The position numbers were made by a program, and so were the translations under genes. DNA of 64,000 nucleotides from Sabethes cyaneus (taxonomy: Eukaryota; Arthropoda; Insecta; Diptera; Culicidae): the NCBI RefSeq assembly GCF_943734655.1, contig NC_071353.1:139041907-139105906 (forward strand), in the 5' to 3' direction. A model generated the notes under the pieces. It searched no databases. It saw only the letters and a list, made by a program, of their open reading frames with translations, and was not told the DNA's origin. Every line of letters begins with the position of its first letter. The first letter of the stretch is position 1. Below, one piece after another: positions 43,590-55,299 of this stretch.

Positions 43590-45235
43590 TCTTGTTCTTA
43601 GGTGGAAACAGCACTTTGAAGAACTTCTGAATTGCACCCAGACAGAGACGGCAGCCGAAAAAGTAATTTCGATGTGGTGGTAAACGTGGATAAGATACCA
43701 GCTTCAACGATAGACGAAGTTAAGGAGGCAGTCAAGCAGCTGGGATTGGATAGCATCTGTGTGGTGAAACACATTAAAATGGTGGACGACTTGTCTGTAC
43801 TGGCTAATTGTAGGAAGCTGGGAGACTGAATAGCTACCGCAGGAGTGGAAGTGTGGGGTTCTCTGTCCGCTTTCAAGAAAGGCGATAAGCTGGACTGGGA
43901 GAATTATTGTACGATCGTTTTTCAAAATACCGCCTACAAAGGGCTCCTAGATATCATCAATTTCGAACAGTTTTATGGGAATTTTCCAAACCGGCTTCGT
44001 TGAACGTCAACGTCATCCATCAACGACGGATTGAACATTTACCTTTCGGTAGATCCTCTAAAACGACACCATTTGTTTATTGACTTCAAAGTTGCGTATG
44101 ATACCATCGAGCACAAAGAGCTATGAAAAATCAGGGATGTGTGATTACCCGGAAAGCTGATCAAATCTACGTTGGATGGTACACAGTACTATATGGATAT
44201 TTTAGGTTAATGGCCTCACAGAGAGCTTCGTCAAGCTGATGGTTCATGCCTGCCGAAATGGACATTGTCGGCATAATATTTGTGGCAGTGGCCGAACAGT
44301 TCACCGGGCTAAAGTGCGAAGCAGAGAAGATTAGGTTAAAGGTCAAGGTGACGGCGGATAATGACATGGCCGCGGAGCGCGGATTCGGTAAGATTCGTAG
44401 GCTATTATTAGCGGAAGTCATGTTTTCTACTGGCACGAAACGTGGACAATGGGTAAGGAAGACCTACGAAGACTCGAAGTATTCGAGATACGAGTGTTAG
44501 TGCAGTCTGTACAAGACGCTTATTAGACCGGTTGTTCTCTACGGGCATGAAACATGGACAATGCTCGAGGAGGACTTGCGAGTGCTCGGAGTTTTCGAAC
44601 GACGAGTGCTAAGGACGGTCTTCCGCGGCGTACAGGAGAACGGAGTATGGAAGCGGAGGATGAACCATGAACTCGCACAGCTTTCTGGCGAACCCAGTAT
44701 GCAGGAGGTGGCTAAAGCTGGACGCATATGTTGAGTAGGGCATGTTGCAAGAATGCCGGACAACTACCCTGTAAAGATGGTGTTCGCCTCAAATCCGGTA
44801 GGAACAAGACGACCAGGAGCGCAGCGAGCAAAATGGTTAGACCAGGTGGAGCAAGATCTGGCGGAGAGTACTCGGTGTCCGAGGAATTGGAGAGCGGAAG
44901 CCCTCAACCGAGTTACATGGAGAAACCACCCAAGTAAGTAGTAAGTAAGTGTTAAGAACCAACTCCGGGGGCGTACAGGAGAACGGTGTATGAAGTCGGA
45001 GAATTGATTCGAATGACCATGAACTTGCGTAACTCTACTGTGACGGTGAACCCACTATTAAAAAGGTAGATGTGCAGCTTGGGCAGGTTGGGGGTTTCTT
45101 CAAAGAAAGAAATCGACCAAGGCGCAGCGAGCCGAAAGGTTAGACCTGGTGGAGCGACATCTTTCGGCGACTGCGCGCTGTTCAGGGAAGTGGTGAGCGG
45201 CAGCCCACAACCGAATTAATTGGAGAAATTAAATA
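43590..45235 (+). mobile_element. LINE remnant with duplicated 3' end
   Basis: The plus strand contains, in several frames: IDEVKEAVKQLGLDSI near 43710 (start of the RT), WENYCTIVFQNTAYKGL near 43895, HHLFIDFKVAYDTIEH near 44085 (palm A), DIVGIIFVAVAEQFT near 44260 (after the catalytic box), then VVLYGHETWTM near 44530, RRMNHELAQL near 44655 and GHVARMPDNYPVK near 44738. 44945-45235 repeats the last ~280 bp in a more decayed form. Related remnants: 26740-27410 and 51480-52340. Confidence 0.8.
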
Positions 45236-45239
45236 AATA

Positions 45240-48215
45240 GAATAGATTCTGATCGTTTAATGCAAAAATGTTGTTAATCCAAAATAAACGATAGATAAGC
45301 GTCCAAAATCTGACCATTTTTCACTTTTTATATTTTCTCTTTTTACATTTTAACCTTTTCGTAAGACCTAAGTCCTAAAGATGAGTTGACGACAGAATCT
45401 GTCAATTGTGGTGATTTTTTTACCTATTTAGAACCTAATTATAATAAACAACTCAATCAGTTTTCAGTCACAACACCATCAACACTGATCGAATAATCAC
45501 TGCATCTTTGGCAGTTGGAAACCTTTTCTCGTTTCCTTTTTTCGCGGTATTTTAGTATGCTTCTTATTGTTTTCTACTTTTTGCTTATACACCTTGATTT
45601 CATTCGAACCATGACCGCTTCATTCAAACGACGTGGAAGGCTATGTAGCCACCGGCTCGAGGTTACCGGTATCAGATTTAGGCAAATCTGTAACTTAGAG
45701 CAGTTAGAGCCGCGCTCAAGCATAGTATAAGTGATGTCTATCGTTTGTCAAAACGAAAACAATCCGCACAGTCAATGAATGAGTACCTACGGGGAATCCT
45801 CACCGAACACTAGCATAGCGTAGGTCGCCGGTAATCGAAAATTAATTTCGATTCGAAATGCCGTTCGGTCTCTCGAAGTGCACCATTCATTGTTCGGGAA
45901 GCAGCGGTTGTGCATCCTTAATGGTGCTTAATAAAAATGTCACATTTTGATGTGTTTGCTCAAAGCTGTCAACGCGGTAACATTCATTGCTTATGGAAAA
46001 TTGTTCAATGTTGTAACTGCTTGTAATCACAAAAGAATAGGGGTGCTACGTGAGGCGTAATTAAGACGTTTTATTATTTTTTACTCAGGTTTAAAGCGCA
46101 AACGGGGCTTCATTAGTTGCAGACTGTTGAGTTTATGCTTCTTTCGGTGGTATGACATCTATTCTTTTTTCAGCTGCTTCTCTATTTTAGGAAAAACCTA
46201 ACGTGTCAATCATGTGTCTTTGGTGTAAGCTTCACAATTTAGTAAGATGTTTCATTGTTGTATTACTGCTTCGTTAGATATGTTTCATGTTCCAAGGTTG
46301 TGAAGCTTTCTCCTAATGTTTACCACACTACCTCGAACACGACGCAACGGAGAAGATGAGAAACCATCGAATCGAAAACCAATATCAAATACAATAGTCT
46401 ACCGTTCAACGTTCCACAATGTTGTCAAAGAAAATCCAAACTCATTCAGCGTACTGTGAAATTGTATTGTGACTCTGGAAGCCATCGTTCAGCTTCTTAC
46501 GAACCATTTCACATTCAAGTCTTAAAAGAAAAAAATAATGTAACCTGCTCAAACGCATGTGGTTGGTAACATGAAACCATTGATGGATTTTAATTTTTTT
46601 GTTTGGGCTACAATCTCTCGGTCATTGCCATCGAGCGCAGCCGCGATGCGTTCCAACTGCGTTCCAACTTGCGTTTCTGCTGCCCATTGTTGTTGGTAGC
46701 ATGGGAAAAAAACGACTCCGCACTGTAATTCGTAATTACTAAAAGTTACAAGCCGAAATTTGACTGACTGACGAAAAATAGAATGTTGGAACTTAGAGGA
46801 ACTTACATTGATTCAGGCTTGCACTGGATCTGAAACTCTTCAAAATTCTTTTCCTCCAAAATTTATTATCAGAATTGCTAATTGTAAGGAAACAGAGCGT
46901 GATAACTGTAAAGTAGCGGTAACGATCGCAAATGTGAACACATACGTTATGGGCTTAGTTATTTTTAGATTTTCGAATTATATTAATTTGCTTTTGAAGG
47001 TTGTGTTGCCTAAATTAGAAACTCATTATTTTTATTACATTCAGATTCCAGCGTGCCGCTCAACTCGAATCACAATATTGACAGTGAGCGGGGTTCACTG
47101 GCTGACTATTTTGATCCGGCCAAAACATAGTGTATAACCTGTTTAGTCGAATTTATCCGTAATCAAATAGCATGTAAGGGCTCATAAATTATACTACAGA
47201 CGTCGGATTTTTATTTTTGTTGCTCAAAAAACAGCAATATAATAAAACCTCTTCGGATGCATAAGTCTCAACGTGCAACAGTAGATCCAGTTTAGTGTAT
47301 TTGATTGAATTTCAATCTCTCGGTCATTGCCATCGACCAGAGCCGTTGCGGTCCACCTGTCCAAATTAACTCTCCTTCGCTTCATCTCGTCGGCTCTCGA
47401 AGCGACTGCCTAGTAGAGTCGGTAGAAAACAACTTGACTGTAACACGTAATCATCAAATGTTACATCTCGTAGCATGTAAACTCATCGCTTTGATAATCG
47501 CAAGAAAAAAGATTAAAAAATAGGTAAAATCGTGCCATCAATCACTAGCAAGTATTCTAGAACATCCAATGAAAAATAAAACACATGCACTTATTTAATT
47601 GATCAATACTATTACCGTGAAATGGGGCAAATTTGAACACCAGCCATCGTAGGACTGAGTTTCCGCTAGCTAGGAGCGAGTGGTATGACCGGTACCATTA
47701 ATATTAAAATTAATTAATTGATTTTTTATAGACCCGTTGATCAAACTTTCGGTCAATAAAAATTGGTCTTATCGAAGTGAGATTTAGCGATTTGTATTCA
47801 ATTTAGCTCCTCGGTGTTAGCATCGACAGCAGCAATTAAAAATTCTGTTACCATATTTTGCCCTTCGAAGATTGGAAGATTGGGATGGTAGCATTGAACG
47901 AGCTTTTGGGTCTTACCAGCTTTAAGTTTTTTAAAGCTTTTTAAATCAGAGATAAGCTAATAGGGTTCACAAGTAGATCTATTAAAAGGGAGTCGGCTCT
48001 CGTAAAATTTTTTCCTTGCAGGAGTTCGTACGCCAAAGGTTTGCTTTCATAGTCAGTTCAAATTTCAATAATTTTTCCCATCATTCGGTCTTAACAAAAA
48101 AGGCATTTCATCAGCTACGTATTTTTATCTTCTTTTGGATGGTTTATGAATCCTACGCCAATATAAATATCTTTCCTCATTTGTTGTGAAAAGGCTTGAT
48201 TTGCTGTTTTTTACT
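45240..48215. other. 3-kb stretch without a recognised gene; one short duplicated motif
   Basis: AATCTCTCGGTCATTGCCAT plus CGA occurs at about 46612 and 47316. The sequence after it is only weakly alike. Small frames at 45515-45730 and 46808-47137 have no family signature. Otherwise nothing supportable. Confidence 0.4.
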
Positions 48216-48219
48216 GTTT

Positions 48220-49000
48220 CATTTACAGTGAAAAAGAATTTCGAAAAAGTGGTGTATAGGACAATTGTAGAGCTAATTATTATCTACAATATTGTTGAAG
48301 TTAGAATAGTTACTAATGAGCTGACAAGACACATAGAATAAAATCCTTTAAAAACGTCGTTCTGTACATTTAACTTACACACTAGCATGCTAGTGACATG
48401 CAGTGAAAAATGAGTTTTTTCGAAAATCTCAGAAAAATAGAGAAGCGGTACTGCAAGGGGGATTGATCAATCCGTACAAAACTTTGGGAAATTGAAGGTA
48501 AGGTTGGAATGAGCAATTATGCCAAATTTGGTTGAAATCGGAGGTGGTCGATTACAACGGGTAATATCACTTGAGAGGAAATGACCCCTATATAAACTTA
48601 AAAATTGAATTTTTCAAAAAACCCAAGATAGAATATTTTAAGACCTTTTTTAAATTCATTGTTTTGATCAATACTAACAGCCTGTGAAGAAAAATCTGAG
48701 GTGCATCAAAGTTAAATAATATGTGCCTTCGGACATAGCGTGTAGCACCCTCTGTTATGTTTGTTGCGGGCTAACTAATATTTGTAGGGTTTTTACATTT
48801 GAACGGTTTTCAATTCAACACTCGAGCTCTGCGGTGTGGTCATGTTGCGAAACATCATTTTTTGACTGGGTTTTGCATAGACTATGAAATTAATTAAGTG
48901 GCTCGTCTTTTTATCAATGGTATAGTTTTGTCTTTTGTATTTATGGCGCTATGGGGCTGCTACCCTGTTGGTACCAAAAAGAGCGCTCTTTTTTACTTTT
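48220..49000. repeat. Relative of the 53181-53470 palindromic element
   Basis: The left end AATTTCGAAAAAGTGGTGTA plus TAGGAC and the phrase ATTATCTACAATATTGTTGAAG match the arm of the 53181-53470 fold-back. The right end has CTTTTGTATTTATGGCGCTA, TGGTACC and AAAAAGAGCGCTCTTTT, the palindrome centre. The middle (48400-48860) is unrelated sequence. A composite or longer relative. Confidence 0.55.
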
Positions 49001-49159
49001 GAATTACTTGATAGTAATAATACTTTCCTGATACTTTCACTTCATACTAAAATTGCTGAAATTGGTTGAGCAGTTCCAGAGAAAATCATGACATGCAAAT
49101 GTCACGTATTTGCTTATAACAGACAACCAAACTCAAGCGTCACATACAGGGACTCACAC

Positions 49160-49162
<3 letters not shown>

Positions 49163-49202
<40 letters not shown>
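49163..49202. repeat. (GA)n microsatellite
   Basis: About 20 GA dinucleotides without interruption. Confidence 0.95.
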
Positions 49203-49206
<4 letters not shown>

Positions 49207-49319
49207 CCAAGTAACAATTCTAAGTTTTATAACGTTCCTCTAATAAGCTCCAGCAGAACTTTTAGATGACCACTATAAAGCAGCCTTCCGACCAAGTGGC
49301 CTAATATTACAGAAGATTT

Positions 49320-49930
49320 GTATAACCTCTTCAAGAATCAGGTTATAAGCTCAAGTAGTCGCCAAGTAGTAGCTCTGCTGAAAGCAGAAAAAAACCACTA
49401 TAATTTAATTAAGCTTTTCGCTTTGGTAACAAGCCAAATTAGATCGCCAGCTTTGTCAATTTGACAATACATTCGTGAACCGAAAAGTTATAGTTTTACT
49501 GGAAGATCTTTCTGATCGATTTGGCTTATAGCGACCATGATAGAATATCCCATAAAATATTTAATAAATGTTGAGCAATCTTCGTTGGTTTGCAACATAT
49601 GCGCATTAAATTTTACCGTGCATATTTATATGATACGTGGATAAAATCTACGCGCAATTGAAATTTTGCAATGTTCGAAAACTGGTTGTTTTAACAAAAC
49701 AAATATATTCAGTTAGTCATTCTCAATTTCTAGCAAAATAATATTAGTAGTTTTTTTTTGTAACAGGAAAAACAATGGATAATAACTTTCTTTCTGCTAA
49801 ACATCATGCTTTGTTGAATTTATGTTTGCGAGCTAAAACAAAACACTAGAATATAATAATATGGCGTAGCATAAAAAAAGATTTCGGTGCTGAACTCTAA
49901 TATTCATTATAATAGCAGCTATAAATCTGA
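49320..49930 (+). repeat. Dispersed ~550-bp repeat, copy 2 (first at 30740-31290)
   Basis: Shares CTCTGCTGAAAGCAG, TTAATAAATGTT, GCATATGCG-like, AAAACACTAGAA and ATATGGCGTAGCATAAAAAA in order with the copy in CYP-B intron 1. No ORF. Confidence 0.6.
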
Positions 49931-49984
49931 TTGGTCAGGGTGTTACCTGGAAGCAGGAGAAGCTACCGGAGGAATCACCCATTT

Positions 49985-50095
49985 ACCCGAGTAACATTTT
50001 TGTTGTGGCTTATTAGCTTATTAACCTATTGTGCAGCTACTTCCCGTAGAACAAGTGCTTGATGAGCTATTATACAACAAAAATGTTACTTGGGT
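49985..50095. mobile_element. 111-bp MITE with 22-bp terminal inverted repeats
   Basis: Left end ACCCGAGTAACATTTTTGTT and right end, reverse-complemented, ACCCAAGTAACATTTTTGTT; one mismatch in 22. The interior pairs partly too (TTATTAGCT / AGCTATTATA), so the whole can fold back. No clear TSD. Confidence 0.75.
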
Positions 50096-50164
50096 GGAAA
50101 GGGTGAACGGCTCGACAGCTGTAACTATCGCGGTTTAAAACTGGTAAGTATCGCCTACAAAGTT

Positions 50165-50760
50165 GTCGTTGTGACTCCTATCTTTTGTCCAATGCTGGAA
50201 GGTGCATGGGTCGAACCAAGCTGTAATCAGCTCCGAAGAACCGCGCTGAGAAACGCGGACTAACACGCTTTCGGACGAACAGCGTCACACGCAGTACCTT
50301 GCAAGTCGTAAGGGCCTGCATAGTGTCGTCGTCCTGAAAGTAAAAACACGTTAGATTAAAACTTCTCGGTCGGTGGTTTCTACAGTAGGTGGAGGAAGAG
50401 GCACAATTTGTGTCTAAAAATAGACCAACCCATGTCGCTATGGTTAATAAGGGGGGTTGTGCAGACTTCTTTTGTCCATCGCCTCTGTGGTTCAAAGGTA
50501 CACGGGTACCAGTGAGCGACACGCCCTGGCAGGTGTTGTGGGTTCAAATCCGGTTATAATCTCTGATTACAGCTTGGTTCGACCCATGCACCTTCCAGCA
50601 TTGGACAAAAGATAGGAGTCACAACGACAACTTGTTAAGCATAGCTACCTGTTACCCTCCCCCCTTCCTTTCCACCCTTCCCCTTCATTCCCGAAAAAAA
50701 TCCTTCTTCATTACTTTCCCTTACCGTCCCTTCATCAATTGTAGAATCATCGTTTCAAAA
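50165..50760 (+). mobile_element. tRNA-derived SINE with an inverted partial copy upstream
   Basis: Perfect A box TGGTTCAAAGG (50488-50498) and B box GGTTCAAATCC (50541-50551), then CTTGGTTCGACCCATGCACC, CATTGGACAAAAGATAGGAG and a body ending TCATCGTTTCAAAAAAAA at about 50758, followed by a TA run. 50165-50232 is the reverse complement of 50575-50640, so part of a second copy lies head to head. The region CTCCGAAGAACCGCGC-GAG to CTTGCAAGTCG (50228-50310) is shared with 16120-16195. Confidence 0.8.
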
Positions 50761-51229
50761 AAAATATGTATATATATATAAATACTTGTTTGTTCGTTAT
50801 TTGTCTGTGGCATAAGTTTTCGTAAGGAATTTTCAGGCAAGCTTCATAAAGAGCTCGCCTCACTACGGATCAATTTTTCACCATCTGAGCGATCTTGCTG
50901 AACCCCTCGCAACACATCTTTATTGACTTTAAAGCAGCATACGATACAGTCAATCGAGACCAGCACGAACACAGTTTTCCGGACAAACCGTCGCGTCGTA
51001 TCAGACCTACAATAGACTGAATGATGTGATTCGAGCGGCTCTCGGGGGCACTCTTGAGCGATGAAGGTTGAGACAAGGTAACGGCTTATTCCGAGTGCTA
51101 TTGAACATTGCTCTTGTCTTGAGGGAAACAAGAGGCACGATTTTTAGGTCAAACTCATAGACTACACATATGACTTTAATAAAAAGCAAAGCCTTAGGTT
51201 ATAAACGTCTTTAGAACTTGACCCTCGTG

Positions 51230-51320
51230 ATTGACTGATCCTACGGACTCCAGCAGCTCCACCCAACCTGACGAACATACAACGACTGGCTTGTTGGACC
51301 AGTATCGTAACACAAAGCTA
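51230..51320 (-). mobile_element. SINE family 2, head fragment
   Basis: The minus strand reads CTGGTCCAACAAGCCAGTCG, TTGTATGTTCG and GTCCGTAGGATC, parallel to the head of the 38455-38650 copy. The body is missing. Confidence 0.55.
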
Positions 51321-51479
51321 ACTGGGCGGTTAATGATGCTTCCTTGAGGAATTTCTATTTTAAACAGGAGTAAAGTGCTGCGAAAACCATGAATCATTAC
51401 GAATTATCTCAGCATATTGGGGATTTCTTGTGGATGTCCTCTTGTCCGTATCGCATATTACTGCAATCTGCCAGTGCAA

Positions 51480-52340
51480 ACCGTACTTACCTGCTTTCGC
51501 AGCGTAGAGCCAGGTGGCTCGTGCTGTTTCAAGTACTTGTCTTCACTGTGCTCGGTCCTGGGCTAATCGTTGAGCGTCTCGACACACGCAAGTTGCCTTA
51601 AACCTGTTTGAGTCATCTAGCGCGTTGGGCCCCTCAGTTTCTGGTGTCGTTGCACTGCTGTCCTTCGGCTTCCTTACAACCTTTTCGGCCCACCGTAGTC
51701 TACCGACTTTCGCCAGGTGCATCACGATAGGAATCTCTCGAAGCAGTGCTTACAAGTAGCTCATACGCGTACGACACTCTCAGCTTTTCGTTTGTACTTC
51801 ATCAATAATAGTTACAGGTTCAAGTCCGTACAGGACTAGCGTTCTGATTACCATTTTGTACATCATCAGCTTTGTGTCAGACAGCCTTGTGCACACCGTT
51901 ATGTGGAGGACAAATAAGGCCCGAATTTCAGCTAGAATTCATCGTTGAACCTCCTTACTTGTATAGTTGTCGTCGGTGATCAGTCGGTGATCTCAAATGA
52001 ACTAATCAACCACTTCCAGTTAATCACCGTCAATAGTCACTGTCCGTGGTAGGCGAATGTGCTCTGGACCCTCTTCCTATTATAGATTTGGTTTTTGAGG
52101 TATTAATTTGTAACCTAATTCCGTTAGCCTCCATTTTTAGTGTGGTGTAGATTGCCTCCGTCGTTCCAAGGTTTCTAGTGATGATGTTGAAGTCCTTTGA
52201 GAAGGCTGAGAGTTGGTTACTTTTGCTGGTGTAGACCTCCGGCCAGCTTTTTTGAACCAGTCTTATTAAACTCAACTGCAATGCCATCCTCTGCGACCCA
52301 TTTGTTATTCGTCAGCTGATTGATGACGTCCTTAACTTCG
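51480..52340 (-). mobile_element. LINE remnant (reverse transcriptase, 3' half)
   Basis: The minus strand reads FNIITRNLGTTEAIYTTLK and GIRLQINTSKTKSI near 52100-52210 (just after the catalytic box, itself damaged to AFSKDF). A degraded middle follows, then VGRLRWAEKVVRKPKDS near 51660-51715, the usual C-terminal R-L-R-W-x-G-H-V block. Same family as 330-790. The hAT-like element begins ~200 bp further on, at 52546. Confidence 0.75.
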
Positions 52341-52545
52341 CCTATCGTTGGAGCGCACCCCTTCTACGTTTGTTTCCAACTTTCGTTCACCTCACGACCG
52401 ATCGTCAAAATATTATCATTCACATCCCTACACTATTTGGTTCGCGATACAAAGCCTCTACGGGATGCGTATAGTGTCCGGTAGAACCTTCACGTTTCCT
52501 GTGAACGATGGCAGCGCTATTTTTTATATCTGGACAGGCGCACAC

Positions 52546-54214
52546 CAGTGTTACCAGGTCGACTGCCTATTTTCCCGCTGCCCAGAGGTTGATTTCTCGC
52601 TGAAATCCCGCTGTCTAGAGTCTATTTCCCGCTAGAAATCCCGCTGAATCAAAAGTCATATTATTCTTTCGTTTTTGGTGCAGAATAAAAAATAAGAAAT
52701 ATTCATTTCAGTGTAGGCTTGTATTTGAAATTAAGATGATCTGAAATTGAGTGGTTGCGATTAAATGAACATTACGCAAATTTGCTGCATTCATTTTGAC
52801 GAGGTTTTTGGCTTCAGGAAACAGAAAAAGAAATATCTTGTTATCCCTCATATAATGGAAGTTTACTACGAAACTTCGCAAGAATTATAAGATTAAGGAG
52901 TTTAAGAACACATGCGAAAATTTCGAAAAAAGCTTTTAGCACAAATTCTTTTTGTGTCTAGCTACGATAAAAATCATGCAAAATTTCAGCAACGCTGGCA
53001 AATGGTTATGGGTTTTGGTGACAAAAGAAGATATGTTTCAATCTCTATAAGCACCCAAAAATCAAAAATATCTGTTAGGCGCATAGGCTCTTTGTTCTCG
53101 CTGATATTTTGTTTTAGGAAAAATGTTCCCAGGCTTGGCATTCACTTTTCGCTTCGATTTTGCTCTTCTGACTACTGCACCTCAGCCAAGCAGAATTTGA
53201 AAAAGTGGTGTATGGGACATTTGTAAAGCTAGTAATTATCTATAATATTACCGAAGAAAGTAAAGTTTTATCTTTAGTATTTACGATGCTGTAGGGCTGT
53301 AATGCCGTTGGTGGCAAAAAGAGCGCTCTTTTTGCTACCAAGAGGGCAGCCTTATAGAGCCATAAATACAAAAGGCATAGTAATAGACGTAGCACTTCAA
53401 CAATATTGTAGATAATAACTAATGCTTCAAAATCCCCATACATCACTTTTTCAAATTTTGCTTGACTGAGATTCAGTAATCAAAAGAGTAAAATAGAAAA
53501 GAAAAGTGTATGGCAAGCCTGAAGTACCGATTTGTTTTGGATCTGTTATCACACAAATGCTGCGGTATATAGCAAACTATGATGTACACTCAAGTCTTTT
53601 TTTACACGGTTTGTTTTTTTTGATTACTCGAAAACGGTGCAGCTATGAAACTATTTACAATCTACGTGAGAAATGTGGAGCTACTCCCAAATATATTGAG
53701 AAATAAATGAATGGTCTCTAAGTTACCCCGTTCTTAATACTCAAAAAACTAAACCGTGTAAAAAAAGTACTTGAGTGTATATAGATACATAAGTGTTGTT
53801 TTGTTTCCAATTCATGAATCAGTTGGATTTTGCCATTGACAACGTATTAGTTTGTGGAAAAATTAGGAACACGCAAAACGAATTGGTTTGGTGGTCTACT
53901 TTTTCAAAAAGTTCTAATGAGTATTTGTCAGAACTCATCCCATTCTAGGCAAAAATCACGGAGTTTTCTAATCAACAGAATATACTAAACCATCTGCCAA
54001 TACATGAGCAGACATTAGAATGTCACTAAACGAAGTGTCGAACGAAAAATGTCACTAAACGAAATATCGCTAACTCGAGATCCCGCTAAAATCCCGCAGA
54101 GTTATTTAAGAAAACCGCTAGATTCCCGCTAGCCGCTGTTTGGTTATTAAGTCTTGCTGTCCGACTTGAAATCCCGCTCAATCTAGCGGGAAAACCGCTG
54201 AACTGGCATCACTG
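52546..54214. mobile_element. hAT-like non-autonomous element, 1669 bp, with 8-bp TSD
   Basis: Left end CAGTGTTACCAGGTC and right end, reverse-complemented, CAGTGATGCCAGTTC. The flanks are GCGCACAC at 52538-52545 and GCGCACAC at 54215-54222. The 8-bp duplication and CAGTG ends are typical of hAT. Subterminal TCCCGCT heptamers cluster at 52573-52645 (four) and 54081-54190 (at least three, plus inverted and variant copies). The only longer frame (52912-53226) is not recognisable as a hAT transposase. A 290-bp palindrome lies inside. Confidence 0.88.
53181..53470. mobile_element. 290-bp palindromic fold-back element
   Basis: Two ~145-bp arms meet at GGCAAAAAGAGCGCTC and its complement (centre 53324/53325). 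The arm ends are CTCAGCCAAGCAGAATTTG and, reverse-complemented, CTCAGTCAAGCAAAATTTG. The arms are roughly 80% alike. It is nested in the hAT-like element. A relative lies at 48220-49000. Confidence 0.8.
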
Positions 54215-54479
54215 GCGCACACTCGCAACCTGCGGTCGTCTCGCTCTAAATTATCTAGGAAATATTTGCAACTGAGACGGTAAATAGGTCTCGCACCTTA
54301 TAATGAACGAAAAGCATTTGCGCTAAGGGGAAGAAAAAACTTTTAATCATCTATAGTAACTATCTATAGTAACTAGTTGTGCTGCCAATTGTGTTTTTTG
54401 TTTGATTAAAGTTATTTAAAGAAGCAGTTAACAACTTCCCAATTAATGTTTTTTTTTATTGAATAGTTATTTAGGCATT

Positions 54480-54600
54480 CCGACAAAATTCGGCCTTTCG
54501 TGATTCGGCTTTCTGTGACTGTTGTTGAAATTTGGATTTCAGCCATTTGAGATTCGGCCATTCGGTACCAGCTCGGTTACGTCGTTACCGAATGTTATTT
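54480..54600 (+). repeat. Dispersed repeat rich in TTCGGCC words (copy 2)
   Basis: ATTCGGCCTTTCGTGATTCG, GGCTTTCTGTGACTGTTGT, GAAATTTGGA, ATTCGGCCATTCGGTACC. The reverse complement of this order is seen at 30315-30395. Confidence 0.6.
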
Positions 54601-54689
54601 ATAACGGACAGTTTCGGGCGCATCTTAACCATCAACATTAGTTGGTGTCCAAGTCGTCGTTGTCACTGTGATAGGATCTGATGTCAGTA

Positions 54690-55270
54690 ATGTCTAATAA
54701 TGTGAGAATTCAGAAGTAAAGAAGTGAGAAGTAAAGTAGTGACAGGTAAGGAAGTGTGAAATGGGTAGTAAGAAGTGAGTAGTAACAAGTAAGAAATGAG
54801 ATGTCAGAAATAAGATGTGAGATGCGAGAGATGAGAGGTGAGAAGCGAAAGGTGAGACGCGAGAGGTGAGTGATGAGAGGTGGAATTTGAGTGGTGAGCG
54901 ATGAGAGGTGAGAGGTTGGATGTGCTAGGTAAGAGGTGAGTGGTAGGAGATGAGAAGTGAGAAGTGAGAGGTAAGAAGTGAGAAGTTATTAGTGAGAAGT
55001 GATAAGTGAGTAGTAAGAAGTGTAAGGCGAAAAATGAAAAGTGAGAAGTGAGACATAAAAAATAAAAAGCGAGAAATCGAAAGTAAAAAAGTCAGATGTA
55101 AAGAAGTGAGAAGTAAAATAGTGAGAAATGAAGAAGTGAGAAGTAAAGATATGAGAAATGAGGAGTGAGAAGTAAGAAGCGAGAATGAAAGCAAAAAGTA
55201 AGAAGTGTGAAGTAAGAAGCGATAAGCGAGAAATGAGGAGTGAGATGTGACTATTGAGTACTACTGAGTA
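54690..55270. repeat. Purine-rich degenerate repeat (GAGAAGTGA words)
   Basis: About 580 bp of the plus strand with GAGAAGTGAGAAGTAA-like words every 8-9 bases. The minus-strand frame at 54925-55194 (Ser/Leu-rich) is a composition artefact. Confidence 0.8.
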
Positions 55271-55299
55271 GAGGGAAGCAAGAAGTTTCTATGCATTAA

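Noticed and set aside
50480..50556. tRNA gene (perfect A and B boxes)
   Set aside because: A-B spacing is about 9 bases too long, the acceptor stem does not close, and related copies end in A-rich tails: a SINE head.
52912..53226. 104-residue frame inside the hAT-like element, tested as a transposase
   Set aside because: No hAT catalytic or dimerisation motif visible, and its end runs into the 290-bp palindrome.
54925..55194. Ser/Leu-rich minus-strand frame
   Set aside because: Comes from the purine-rich GAGAAGTGA repeat.
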